Assembly (NCBI GenBank): GCA_963732335.1
Contig: CAVSZO010000037.1
Coordinates: forward strand, 51,550 to 115,549
Origin: Desertimonas sp963732335
Lineage (GTDB): Bacteria; Actinomycetota; Acidimicrobiia; Acidimicrobiales; Ilumatobacteraceae
Length of the DNA: 64,000 nucleotides
Direction: 5' to 3'
Shown: in pieces, positions 1 to 9,822 of the stretch
Layout: each line of letters begins with the position of its first letter
Numbering within the stretch: position 1 is the first letter of the stretch
Notes under the pieces: generated by a model
Told to the model about the DNA's origin: nothing
Seen by the model: the letters and a program-made list of their open reading frames with translations, nothing else
The model's database searches: none
Translations under genes and position numbers: made by a program

Positions 1-1458
1 CGTTGTCCTGGGCCAGGCGGTTGCGGTCGACGAACACCCACGCTTTCCGATACGGCCTTCCCCGGAAGCCGGCGGCTCGAAGCGGAACGCCGTAGGCCGC
101 GGACTCTGGCTGCCTCGCGGACGGATTCGCGACGCACGAGCGCGGCGCGACGCAGCGGAGGGCGCGATACCAATCCATGTCGGTCGGGCGCGCTCCGATC
201 GCCGCCTCAGGCGCACGCGCCGGCCATCGATGGTGATCCTGCAACCTGTCCGCTCGTGGGTAGCCAGACGATTCGCTCGCTCGCAATCCGCTTGCCGACG
301 AAGGTCAATGATCGACACTTCTCGATGGACGGGCCTCGTCGCCAGACCGCGTCGACGGAACTCCTCCCGTGGTAGCTCGCCCCCGTAGCAGTACCGAACC
401 TCGGCGATGCGTTGGTCGGCATCGATGCGCTCGATGCGCAGCCGGTCAGGACGTAGTCGTTCGCCCTTGGCGATGATGAGCGAGTTGCGGATCTCAGTCG
501 ACGCGGACGTGATCCGGTACTTCTTGATCGTCGCCGTGTCGATGTGGCGCAGGATCTGCGGGAGAACCTCGTGGAACTCTTCGGCCGCGTCGTCGTCGAC
601 GCTGCCCAGCGGGGAGTCGTCGCGCTCGTCGTACTTGAAGTACCAGAGCAGGTCGTACAACACGAGGTTCTGCAGCCAGACAGGCACTCGTCCACGCTTC
701 GCGTCGACTTGCTCGAGGAGATCGAGGTAGCCGTATCGGGGGACCTCGGTGAACTTCGCCGGTCTGTTCCAGCTGTCCTGAACGAGCGAGCCCGCTCGAC
801 GCCGGTAGTGGTAGACAGGATCTCTCAGGAATGCCACGCGAGGTCGTTCGTGATCGGCGAGGTACAGGCCGGTGAAGTGCCCGTCCTCGAAGTTCGGTTG
901 CACACGATGGTCGAATCGCAGTCGTCGCTGCTCGATCAGGTCGGTGCGATAGAACGCTGACGCCGCACTGAGGTGGATGTGTTGAGGGTGTCGCTCCAGA
1001 TCGACGACGCGGTACTCCTTGGCGAAGCGGAATCGCAGGGGGTGCGTGTCGCTCAGCTTCTGCGCCCGATCGTCGAATCTCAGCAAGCGGCAGGCGACGA
1101 GGTGGATGTCCTCAGCGTCGTGCTTGGCGAGGAACCTCGCCACACCGGCGAAGTAGTTCGGCGACAGCTTGTCGTCGGGATCGCTGAACGTGACCCATCT
1201 GCTGCCCACCCTGTCGAGGCCGAAGTTGCGCGCCGAGGACAGTCCGCCGTTCTCCTTGTGAACAACCCTCGCCGTAGGTGCGACGGCGGCGATCCACTTC
1301 GTGATGATCTCGGCGGACGAGTCGGTCGAACCGTCGTCGACGAACACGATCTCGATGTCGTCGATCGGGTAGGTCTGTGCGGCCAGGGAGTCGAGGAAGT
1401 CGCCGAGGTAGCGCTCGACGTTGTACGTCGGTACGACAAGAGAGAACAGCCGCCTCAT
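1..1458 (-). CDS. GT2 / CDP-glycerol glycerophosphotransferase fusion (partial, frameshifted)
   Basis: The N-terminus is a family-2 glycosyltransferase: SLVVPTYN at residues 6-13, VDDGSTD near 40, an NGGLSSARN segment near 75 and SDPDD near 97 as the nucleotide-sugar/metal motif. After about 360 residues, and one frame change near position 120-390, the last 110 bases read AYGVPLRAAGF then AWVFVDRNRLAQDN, which matches the start of CDP-glycerol:poly(glycerophosphate) glycerophosphotransferase (TagF-like) domains. Such fusions build teichoic-acid-like poly(polyol-phosphate) chains on the cytosolic face of the membrane. The gene runs off the left edge, so most of the second domain is missing. 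The ATG at 1458 diverges from the Stealth gene. The GT2 call is firm; the CDP-glycerol part rests on about 35 residues. Confidence 0.8.
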   Translation of the reverse strand, partial: MRRLFSLVVPTYNVERYLGDFLDSLAAQTYPIDDIEIVFVDDGSTDSSAEIITKWIAAVAPTARVVHKENGGLSSARNFGLDRVGSRWVTFSDPDDKLSPNYFAGVARFLAKHDAEDIHLVACRLLRFDDRAQKLSDTHPLRFRFAKEYRVVDLERHPQHIHLSAASAFYRTDLIEQRRLRFDHRVQPNFEDGHFTGLYLADHERPRVAFLRDPVYHYRRRAGSLVQDSWNRPAKFTEVPRYGYLDLLEQVDAKRGRVPVWLQNLVLYDLLWYFKYDERDDSPLGSVDDDAAEEFHEVLPQILRHIDTATIKKYRITSASTEIRNSLIIAKGERLRPDRLRIERIDADQRIAEVRYCYGGELPREEFRRRGLATRPVHREVSIIDLRRQADCERANRLATHERTGCRITIDGRRVRLRRRSERARPTWIGIAPSAASRRARASRIRPRGSQSPRPTAFRFEPPASGEGRIGKRGCSSTATAWPRTT

Positions 1459-1568
1459 CGCCGGCTATGGCGTTCGATGGGAGCCGAGTACAGCGAACGA
1501 AGCGGGCGGACCATCTGGGGCAACGCTACCTGCTCGACGCCCCGTCGCCTGGGGCTACCCTGCCAGCC

Positions 1569-3260
1569 GTGGCGCCGCCTCTCCGCTTGCGGTCGCGGTC
1601 GGCGAGGATCCGCCGGCTGTGGGCCCGGTATTGCCGTGACGGTCGCCTTCCACCGGTCGTGTCGGCGTTGCTGCGCGATGCTGCTGCGCTGCGGGCCCGC
1701 GACCGCATCGATCGATTGCTGGCGACGATCCGCCCAGTCCTCGCGGTTCGTGGCTCGACCGATCTCGTGACGCGCCGCGATGGCCGGCGGATAGCGGTCG
1801 CCGGCCCGGCGGCGATGTCCTCACAGGCGTTGACCCACGACATCGGCCAGCGGGTGACCGCGGCATTGACGACCGGTGGTGTCGACGTGTTCCTCGTCGA
1901 TCGAGACGGCGAGCACCTTGTGTTCGGGATCCTCGACGAGTCTCGTCGCCGCGCCTGGGATGCACTGCAGGAACTCGCCGGGGAAACCGCCTGGTATGTC
2001 GGCTGGGTGCGCGGTGGCCGTCGGGGTACCGTCGCCGTCCGGCGCGGCTCATTGCCTGGCCAACTGCTTCGCTCGACCAGGTGGTCGATCTACCGTGCCT
2101 GGGCGTCAGGCGATGTCGTCATCGGGCCCGAGCAGGCGACGCAGCTCACGTTCTGGGAGCTGGGGACCTCGGGAAAGCACGAGATGATCGGTGTGCGCGG
2201 GCAGGCCCGGTTCGACATCCGCAGCACACCGACCGTCGAGACGATCGATGGACATGACTACACAGGGCGTAGCGCGTTCCCGGTCGGCAACGGCCTCGAG
2301 CGCTTCGTGGGTGACATCGATGTCGTGTACACGTGGGTGGACGGCTCGGACGAGCAGTGGCGGGCAGCGTTCGATGACTGGTCAGCGCGAGAGGGTCGTG
2401 ACCACCAGGTCGATCGCGATCTCGTTGCCGGCCGGTATCGCGACAACGACGAATTGCGCCACTCGCTGCGGTCGTTGTGGTTCGGCTGCGACTGGGTTCG
2501 CCGGATCTTCATCGTCACCGCCGACCAAGTCCCGGCATGGCTCGACACCGACGACGAGCGAGTCGAGGTGGTGTCGCATCGCGACATCCTCCCTGAGACG
2601 TGCCTGCCGACGTTCAACTCGCACGCCATCGAGGCCGCGCTGCATCGCATCGAGGGCTTGGCCGAGCACTTCGTGTACTTCAACGACGACGTGTTCGTCG
2701 GGCGGCCATTGCGCCCCGACCACTTCTTCACGTCGAGCGGGCTGCCCAAGGTGTTCCCGAGCGATGCACGCGTGTCCGGCGTGGACGACGACCGCCAGCT
2801 CGCAGTCGACAACGCGGCGATGCGCGGCCGCCAGTTGTTGGCCCGGGACTTCGGCCGGGTCGCCGCGTTCAAACCGCATCACGCGCCGTTCGCCCTGCGT
2901 CGCACGCTGCTCGAAGAGATCACGAAGCGATACGCCGACGAGGTCGAGGCGACGATGCATCGCCGCTTTCGGCATCCCGATGACCTCAGCATCGCCGCGT
3001 CGCTGGCCGGGAGCTACGGCATAGCCACCGGCCAGGCGGTGACAGGGTCGCTGTCGGTCGAGTACGTGCACCTCGAGTCAGCACGGCTTCGTTGGCATCT
3101 CGATCGTTTGCGGCTGGGACGCCGCTTCGACACGTTCTGCCTCAACGAGACCGAGACACAGCCGACGGACCGCGACCGTGCGGCGACGTCGATCGCCGAG
3201 TTCCTCGCCGGATACTTCCCCGTGCCGGCGCCGTGGGAGCGCGACGAATCCAGCTCGTAG
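1569..3260 (+). CDS. Stealth-family sugar-phosphotransferase (copy 1)
   Basis: Stealth proteins (related to eukaryotic GNPTAB) transfer hexose-1-phosphate units to make phosphodiester-linked capsular or surface polysaccharides. All conserved regions are visible in one unbroken frame: CR1 DIDVVYTWVDGSD (2311-2350); CR2 with RDNDELRHSLRS, IFIVTADQVPAWL, FNSHAIEAALHR and FVYFNDDVF (2440-2700); CR3 around HAPFALRRTLLEEI (2881-2925); CR4 CLNETE (3139-3156). The N-terminal 200 residues are an unassigned variable region. An ATG at 1467 is in frame but only 9 bases from the divergent start, so I prefer GTG 1569, which leaves room for promoters. Length of about 560 aa is normal. One of two Stealth genes in the window. 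Confidence 0.88.
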   Translation: MAPPLRLRSRSARIRRLWARYCRDGRLPPVVSALLRDAAALRARDRIDRLLATIRPVLAVRGSTDLVTRRDGRRIAVAGPAAMSSQALTHDIGQRVTAALTTGGVDVFLVDRDGEHLVFGILDESRRRAWDALQELAGETAWYVGWVRGGRRGTVAVRRGSLPGQLLRSTRWSIYRAWASGDVVIGPEQATQLTFWELGTSGKHEMIGVRGQARFDIRSTPTVETIDGHDYTGRSAFPVGNGLERFVGDIDVVYTWVDGSDEQWRAAFDDWSAREGRDHQVDRDLVAGRYRDNDELRHSLRSLWFGCDWVRRIFIVTADQVPAWLDTDDERVEVVSHRDILPETCLPTFNSHAIEAALHRIEGLAEHFVYFNDDVFVGRPLRPDHFFTSSGLPKVFPSDARVSGVDDDRQLAVDNAAMRGRQLLARDFGRVAAFKPHHAPFALRRTLLEEITKRYADEVEATMHRRFRHPDDLSIAASLAGSYGIATGQAVTGSLSVEYVHLESARLRWHLDRLRLGRRFDTFCLNETETQPTDRDRAATSIAEFLAGYFPVPAPWERDESSS

Positions 3261-3317
3261 CCTGCTCAGATCCACTACCGCCTGCCCCTCCCGACCGACC
3301 ACGCCGGCACGGAGCGG

Positions 3318-4132
3318 ATGCTCGACATCGTGGATCCGGTGTCGACGGCTGTGCAGCGCTTGCTGCGGCGAACCGGGCTGGCCGGCTACGAGCCGGCGAC
3401 GATGGCCACCCTGCTCGCCGCCTTCCAGCGTCAGCGGCCCGGCTTCCACTTCGTCGACGTCGGCGCCAACATGGGCCTGTACTCGGCGATCTGTGCGGTG
3501 ATGTTCGAACCTGGTCGCGTCGTCGCCTTCGAGCCGACTCCGGACGTGGCCGAGGTGGCCCGGCGGGTGCTCGCCGCCAACGGGATCAGCGTCGAACGTC
3601 GGACGAGTCGAGCAGTGCGCCCTCGGCGAACGTCCGGCACCGTGCCGCTGTACCTGTCGGCGGTCTCGGACTCGTCGAACTCGCTGGTCGCGGGGTTCAA
3701 GCAGAGCGTCGGGTCGATCGACGTCGCCGTCACGACGCTCGACGACTACGTCGCCGCGACCGGAACAACCCCGGACATCGTCAAGATCGACACCGAGACG
3801 TTCGAGCCGGCGGTGATCAGGGCGCTCGGGCGACTTTGCAACGGTTCCGCCCATGGCTCGTCGTCGAGGTGCTGCACCGCCGCGGGCATGACCATGGCGT
3901 CGAGGTGTCGGCGGCGATGGACGGGCTCGGCTATTCGTACTACCGGCTGTCGCAGATCCACCGATTGGACGTCCGAGTACCAGCGATCGCAGGCGAGCCG
4001 GGTAGCAAGGAGACTGACTGGCTGCTCGCTCCACAGCCGATCGACAGCGCCTTTTGGCGACGACGTGCGGCGGTGGCATCGAGCGGTTGGCCGTCTGCAC
4101 GGCTGACCGGAACCCCCGGCTCCCGCTCGTGA
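3318..4132 (+). CDS. FkbM-family methyltransferase (frameshifted)
   Basis: FkbM-type SAM methyltransferases commonly O-methylate sugars in glycan clusters. Visible are the SAM-binding strand HFVDVGANMGLYSA (3445-3486), the acidic FEPTPDVAEVARR segment (3529-3560), TTLDDYV and the hallmark DIVKIDTETFE (3775-3806). The sequence then continues in another frame as WLVVEVLHRRG and a C-terminus ending near 4132. At least two frame changes (about 3605 and 3835) interrupt it. The start is uncertain: ATG 3318 is used, but similar sequence (RLPLPTDHAGTER) precedes it directly after the Stealth stop, so an upstream start may have been lost. It is in line with the Stealth gene, 57 bases downstream. Confidence 0.75.
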
Positions 4133-4240
4133 CCGTCACCCGCCACGTCCTACGACACCACGGCATCGCCGGGCTCGGCCGGCGAAGCGTGTCGTATCTG
4201 CGTGACCCGATGGGCGGGTCATCGCCAGCTGACGCCCCCT

Positions 4241-4660
4241 CTACGTGGAGAGACGGATGCTCGCCCCGGTCCATGACGATCGTTTGGCCCGTCGTGTACG
4301 GCGAGCGGTCACGATCGACAAGGTGGACGATTGTCGGTGCGACCGCCTCCGGCCGGGCAACGAAACCGAGCGGCGTAGCGCGTCTGAGTTCTTCGAGGTT
4401 GCCGTGCGGTCCGAGCTCGTGGGGTCGACGGCTGAGCCCGTCGAACAGCGTCGGAGTCTGCACGGCACCGGGCAGGGCCGCGTTGCACCGCACCCCAAGC
4501 GGAATGACTGGCACAGAGATGGACAGACCTGCCCCTCGAGCTCGGGGCGGTGCTGCTCACCGTCGCGGATCAACTGGATGCAGGTGATGGCGATGTTCAT
4601 CGGTGGGTGGCAAGGTGACGGTCGAGCGCTTCGGCGCCTGGAACGAAACCCGTACACTCG
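4241..4660 (-). pseudogene. Relic of a cytidylyltransferase / dehydrogenase / SDR operon
   Basis: This short stretch is a collapsed copy of the intact operon at 15.8-18.2 kb. Reading the minus strand from 4660: GAEALDRHLATHR matches the last residues of the cytidylyltransferase; a start at 4600 then gives MNIAITCIQLIRD, like the dehydrogenase N-terminus MKVAVTCIQLIRD; after about 22 residues it jumps into PLGVRCNAALPGAVQTPTLF, the SDR C-terminal third, and ends GASIRLST near 4241, the SDR terminus. About 900 bp of dehydrogenase and 470 bp of SDR are absent, including the nucleotide-binding regions and the YxxxK residues, so it cannot be functional. This is a real deletion, not a read error. 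No other function is visible. Confidence 0.8.
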
Positions 4661-4703
4661 GAACGATGCCGGCGACCTCGCTGGGCCCTCGCCGCCTGCC
4701 ACC

Positions 4704-6246
4704 GTGACCGCACCCCGCTATCGCGCGCTGATCCGACGGTCAGCCAGAATGGTGCACGACCAGGGGCCGGTTGCTCTCGCTCGGATGATGCGGCATGGTC
4801 TGGGCTGGCGGTATGAACGCCTGCTGACGGGGTTCGCGGGCTGCTGGCGGCCGACATGCACGTGTCGTCGACCGTTGGCGAGGGTCCGCGGTCTCACGGG
4901 CGATCGCCAGAACCACATTCGCCACGAACTCGATCACAGCTGCCGAGGCCACGCTGCGAGAACTCCGAGTTCCGACGTCGTCGGTCGCGCCGTGGTCGAT
5001 GGCTCCGACGGTCGGCGTCGTGATTCCCGCGTACCGCGATGCACGCTTCCTCGCCGCCGCGCTGCGAGAGCGTGTGCGAGCAGACCTACCGAGACTGGCG
5101 TTGCGTCGTCGTCGACGACGCCTCGCCCGAGGACATCGGATCGATGGTCGAGCCGTTCCGTGTCGCCGAGCCTCGGCATCGAGTTGCTCCGCCACGCTGC
5201 CAACGGCGGGCTCTCGGCGGCGCGGAACACCGGCCTGCGGCACCTCGACACCGACCTGGTGATGTTCCTCGACGCCGACGACCTGCTCGTCCGCACGGCG
5301 CTGCGAGGACGCCGTCGCGAGCTTCGAGCCGTGTGGCACGACGCGCGGTCGCCGGCGTGCACGGCCAGGTGATCCAGGTCCCGGAGGAGGCCAGGCTGGC
5401 GGATCTTCGGAGACTGGAGGCGCGAACGGTCGAACGCGACGGTGTCGACTGGATCGGCTACACGCGGCGAGTGCCCGTTCAACGTCCACGCCGTCGTGCT
5501 GCGCCGGGCGCTCGTCGATCGCGGCGGCGGCTTCGACGAGTCGCTGCGCAACGGTGCCGAGGACTGGGACCTGTGGTTCCGCTTGCTCCGCCACGGCTAC
5601 CGGTTCGAACCGAACGAGCACCTCGTCGGCGCCTACCGGCAGCATCGAGCGAGCATGATCCGCGGCGACCAGCAGCGACGCACCTCGCCGACGGCCGCCA
5701 ACCTGTTCGACGCCGCCGAGCAGTGGGCCGAGCTCGACCCTGCGCTCGTCGTCGGGCGAGGTGCGGCCGCGCCGCTGTCGCGGGCGCGGTCGGCGCACGA
5801 GCGGGCGAAGCGTGCCGCTGCGGTGATCGGCATGCAGATCGCCGCCACGGGTTCGCTCGACCCGCTCACCGACGACGGCGGCCTTCGAGCTGCTCGACCT
5901 CGCCGCGCTGCCCGAGGGACGCGTGCGGACGAGATCGTCGAGGCGGCGATCAACGGGCGCCTGCCGCGGCCTCGGCATCTCGCGCCGATCGCGCTGGACA
6001 GCTCGTCCGCGGTCGCGCGGGACAAGCTCGCAGCGGATCGGCCGGGCCGTCGCCGAGGAGATCCTCGACCGCCCGTTCGAACCAGCCAGACGAACCGGCC
6101 GACTACGACGCGACGTCACGGCGTCGACAGCGGTCGACGTCCTCTTCGCCGCCGAGATCGCGTCGCCGACGTCGCACGCGCTGCGCCCGATCGCGTCCGC
6201 AGGCGACCAGAGCGGCGTCGCGTCGCCGCGGTCGACCTCGAGCTGA
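4704..6246 (+). CDS. Glycosyltransferase family 2 with N- and C-terminal extensions (frameshifted)
   Basis: The core reads PTVGVVIPAYRDARFLAAAL (5010-5065), then in other frames REQTYRDWRCVVVDDASPED, GGLSAARNTGLRHL and MFLDADDLLVRT (5262-5295), the last being the GT-A DxD-like motif. GAEDWDLWFRLLRHGYRF (5552-5605) is the acceptor-side ED motif. A helical N-terminal part (TAPRYRALIRRSARM) and a C-terminal tail of about 130 residues (LPRPRHLAPIALDSSSAV) flank it. GTG 4704 is chosen because the second GT2 gene at 7493 starts in a similar way. Several frame changes (about 4830, 5080, 5165, 5330, 5450, 5900) lie inside one continuous similarity. It runs directly into the Maf-like gene and is probably co-transcribed with it. 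The acceptor and sugar are unknown. Confidence 0.8.
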
Positions 6247-7381
6247 TCGCCGGGTGCAGCGGCGCCAACGAAGCGTGGCGTGAGCCGGCGTCGACGTCGT
6301 GCCGTATCACCAGGTCGTCGCTCGGCATCGGCGGGCTCGCCGAGCTGGTCGTGTGCGCGCCGGCCGGCCCGGTGATCGCGGATCTGCTCGCCGCAGCCCG
6401 ACGGGCCGGCGTCCGATGCCACGTCGTCGCGTGCCCGGTCGCCCGGACGCCTTGCCGTGCAGCGCCGCGGCGTCGGTCGACGCTCGGCGATCGCGCGCGA
6501 GTCGACGACGAGCACGCCGCTCGCCGTCGCGACATCGCGGCGCGCGAGCGGCAGCCGCCGGGTGCTCGCGCGGCTGGCGCGGATCGGACTTTCCGTTGCT
6601 GCTGCCGCTCGAGGACGGCCCGCTCGACGCCGCGTCGGTCGAGCGGCTCGCCGCGCTGCGCGATCGGCACCACGGCGAGACGGCGGTGATCATCGGCAAC
6701 GGCCCGTCGCTCAACGAGACCGAGGTCGAGATGCTCACCGACGTGCCGACGTTCGGTGTCAACGCCATCTTCCTCGCCGCCGACCGGTTCCCAAGCCGAT
6801 CACCTACTACGTCGTCGAGGACACGTCGGTGTTCAGTGAGAACCTCGCGGCGATCAAGGCGTTCGACGCGGAGTGGAAGCTGTTCCCGGCGATGTACCGG
6901 CCGTCGTTCGACGACTCCGAGATCGACGATCGGACGATCTTCTTCCGCATGAACGCCGGCTTCTACGGCCGCAAGACCGGCACGGTGTGCCATCCTCGCT
7001 TCTCGTTCGACCCGACGCAGCGCCTGTACTGCGGCCAGAGCGTGACGATCATCAACCTGCAGCTCGCCCACTGGATGGGCTTCCGAGCGCGTGGTGCTGA
7101 TCGGCATGGACTTCTCCTACCGGATTCCCGACGACGCCGAACGCGACGGCGGGCTGATCATCTCGCGAAGCGACGACCCGAACCACTTCCACCCCGACTA
7201 CTTCGGCGCCGGCAAGTCGTGGAAGGACCCGCAGCTCGACCGTGTGCTCGTCAACTACCACCTCGCCGACGAGATCTACCGGGCGACTGGCCGTGAGATC
7301 GTCAACGCCACCGAGGGCGGCAAGCTCGACCTGTTCCCGCGCATGCCGCTGCGCGAGGCGATCGGCGTCGATCGTTGGTGA
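6220..7381 (+). CDS. Maf-like DUF115 protein, copy 1 (frameshifted)
   Basis: DUF115/Maf proteins have a sialyltransferase-like fold; flagellar Maf enzymes transfer nonulosonic acids onto proteins. The signature IIGNGPSLNETEVEML (6691-6738) is followed by FGVNAIFLAA, ITYYVVEDTSVF, YRPSFDD, FFRMNAGFYGRKTG, LYCGQSVTIINLQLAHWMGF, VLIGMDFSYRIPDDAE, DDPNHFHPDYFGAG and the ending EGGKLDLFPRMPLREAIG. An N-terminal section (LELIAGCSGANEAWREL) of about 130 residues precedes the core and is shared with copy 2. Four or more single-base frame changes occur, at positions different from those in copy 2. The start is approximate. It lies between two GT2 genes. The acceptor could be a protein or a glycan. Confidence 0.75.
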
Positions 7382-7492
7382 ACGGCGTCGGGCCGCGGGG
7401 CGGTCATGCTGGGCGCGCAGCCGCCGTCGGCTCAGCCGAGCGGGCCGACCGCCACCGTCCCGTCACATCCACTGCTACCGTCGCGTCACGTC

Positions 7493-8636
7493 GTGACGAA
7501 TGCCCCACAGACGCCGCCAACCCGAACCGCTCGGATGCTGGCGGTGCTGCGCTCCGACGGAGCACGGGGGTGGCGGCGACGCTCGGCCACGGCGTGCGGC
7601 TGGCGGAAACGGCGGGTGCAGAACCGGATCGGTGAGAGCATCCGCGCGCGAAGCGGGCCCGGGAGCAGCGCCGGATCCGCCGCCTCAACGAGACGCCGAC
7701 CGCCGGTGATCGCGGTCGCCGACCCGCAGATCGCCGTGATCGTCACGTCGCGCGACCGGGCCGAGCTGCTCGGCCTGGCGCTGCGCAGCGTGCAGCTGCA
7801 GGACTTCACCGACTGGGAGTGCATCGTCGTCGACGACGCCTCGCTCGACGATGCCGTCAGGTCGCTCAGCGTTCGCCGCCGTCGACTCCACGATTCAGGG
7901 TGCTCGCCCACGACCGCGTGCGCGGGCTGTCGGCAGCCCGCAACACAGGGATCGCCGCCGCCCGGGCACCGCTGGTCTGCTTCCTCGATGACGACGACCT
8001 CCTCCTCGCTGGCTCGCTGCGCAGCCGGTTCGACGTCGCTCGTCGGGCAGCCTGCCGACGTCGTCGGGGCCTACTGCGACTGGGTGGGGATCGACCCAGC
8101 CGACCGGCTCGAGCAATGTCGCAGCCGTCGCGCACGCCGCGCAGCCGGCATGGCGTCGCCTTCGCCGACCTCGCCGCCGGGGCTCCGTTCATCTCCTCCA
8201 GCCCGCTGCTTCGCGTGCCGACGCCTCGGCGCTCGCTGGCGGGTTCGACGAGAGCCTGCCTCGTGCCGAGGACGTCGACATGTGGATCCGGGTGACACGC
8301 GCCGGATTCCGATTCGTCTACTCGCGTTCGGTAGGGATCGGCTATCGGCGGTCGCCAGGCTCGATGGTGATCGGCTCGCCCGAGCTGCAGATGGAGTGCA
8401 TGCTGCACATCCTGCGCCGAGCCGACGCCAGGACGTTCCGACGGGCCGTCGCTCGAGCGCTGACCGCCGCGCGCTGAGCGCCGCAGGGTTCGAGCTCGGA
8501 TACGCCCCACAGATCCTCAACTATCTCGCCCTGCTGGCGGCGACCGACGTCGATCGGGCGGTGGAGCTCGGGTGCCGGGAGCTGTCCGAGCCGTTCCGCC
8601 GGCGGCATCGAGCCGCAGCGCTACGCCGATCGTTGA
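7493..8636 (+). CDS. Glycosyltransferase family 2 (frameshifted)
   Basis: A second GT2 with the layout of the 4.7 kb gene: a basic N-terminal segment of about 75 residues, then IAVIVTSRDRAELLGLALRS (7733-7790), DWECIVVDDASLDDA, RGLSAARNTGIA, LVCFLDDDDLLLAGS (7975-8015) carrying the DxD-type motif, and ESLPRAEDVDMWIRVTRAGF (8252-8310). The C-terminus ends GGIEPQRYADR followed by TGA at 8634-8636. GTG 7493 is taken as start because it gives the same kind of opening as the 4704 gene. Frame changes at about 7880, 8035, 8110, 8240 and 8475 break an otherwise continuous GT2. The next gene starts 8 bases further on, which suggests co-translation. Confidence 0.78.
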
Positions 8637-8644
8637 CGTCGAGC

Positions 8645-9822
8645 GTGAGCCAGTCGGCTCGGGCGGCGGCAGCCGCACGAGGTCGCCGACGTCCAGCGCG
8701 CGCATCACGTCGCTCGCTCGAACGGTTGTCGTGCGTCGACGACGCCGTTCCGGGCGGGCATCGACGCAGCACTTCGCCGCCGAGGAGTCTCCGGGCGCCG
8801 AGCGACGCGGATCGCCAGCCCGCTGGTGGCCGCGACCCGCTGTGGCAGGTCGTTCGACGGGGCCGTGATCCTCGTCGCCGAGGCGGTCGTACCACGTCGA
8901 CGAGCTCGGCCCGCTGTACGACGTTCTCGTCAGCCGCGGCGTCAAGACGCGGTTCATGGCCGGTGCCAGGCACCTCGACTCGACCACGTTCGGCGATCGG
9001 TCGCTACGCGGCTGAGATCCTCCCGTTCGACCCCGATCTCGTCGTACGCGCCGCGGTCTCGTCGTGCTCAACGACTGGGGCTACGCCGGCGACTCGCGGT
9101 CGACGCCTGCAACGGCGCAGGCGTCCCGACGTTCGCCAAGGTCGAAGGCGTGCAGGACTTCGAGGACGTCGACACCGGGCGGCAGCGCAACGCTACCGCA
9201 CGGCGGCGGTCGTCCTCGGGCAGGGCCAGAACGACTCGACGCATTGCCCGACCGGCAGGTGCGGATCGTCGGCAGCAGCCGTCTGGAGCGCATCTGGCGA
9301 GCGCCGCCGGTGCACCCGGGCGCACGTGCCCTCGTGAACCTCAACTTCACGTACACTGTGCTGGCGGACCACCGGAAGGCGTGGCTGCAGTCGGTCGAGG
9401 ATGGCGGTGCGGCGAGCCGGGATCGAGGCGATCGTCTCGCGCCATCCGGCCGAGCGGCGCCGCAAGTCTGGGCTGCCGACGTCGTCGAAGCCGTTCCGCT
9501 ACGAGATCAACCGGGCGGGTGTGCTCGTCTCGCGGTTCTCGACCGTGCCGTTCGAGGCGATGGCCCGCGGCGTGCCGTTCGTCTACCACAACCCGCACGG
9601 CGAACGGGTCCCGACCTTTGCACGAGCCGCGCGGCGCGCTTTCTCGTCAGCCGCTCGGCCGACGAGCTCGCCGCCGCGCTGGCGACGGCGATGACGTGGC
9701 AGACCGACTACCGCGATCGGGCCGAGAAGTTCTTCCGCCGGCAGGTCGACATCGACGACCTCCGTCCCTCCGAAGTCCGTGCCGCAGACGTCATCATCGA
9801 GGAGATCGCCCGTGCCACGTGA
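8645..9822 (+). CDS. CDP-glycerol-transferase-like / GT-B surface polymer transferase (frameshifted)
   Basis: I read one protein of about 390 aa across several frames: SFDGAVILVAEA, YHVDELGPLYDVLVSRG, FDPDLVVRAA, VVLNDWGYAGD, PTFAKVEGVQDFEDVDTG, VHPGARALVNLNFTYTVLAD, IEAIVSRHPAERR, then VLVSRFSTVPFEAMARGVPF (9520-9580) with YHNPHGERVPTF, and DELAAALATAM. The last segments match the donor-binding half of GT-B transferases and resemble the CDP-glycerol glycerophosphotransferase family. It sits between a GT2 and a methyltransferase on the same strand, with an 11-base overlap at its 3' end, so it is likely an operon member. It could equally be a general capsule GT; family assignment is moderate. 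Confidence 0.6.

Noticed and set aside
3078..4514. 478-codon open frame on the minus strand
   Set aside because: Only its first 90 residues (the SDR relic) are meaningful; the rest is antisense to the FkbM gene.
4740..6515. 591-codon open frame on the minus strand
   Set aside because: It lies opposite a GT2 with clear motifs and is rich in Arg, Pro, Ala and Gly, the usual antisense shadow in high-GC DNA.
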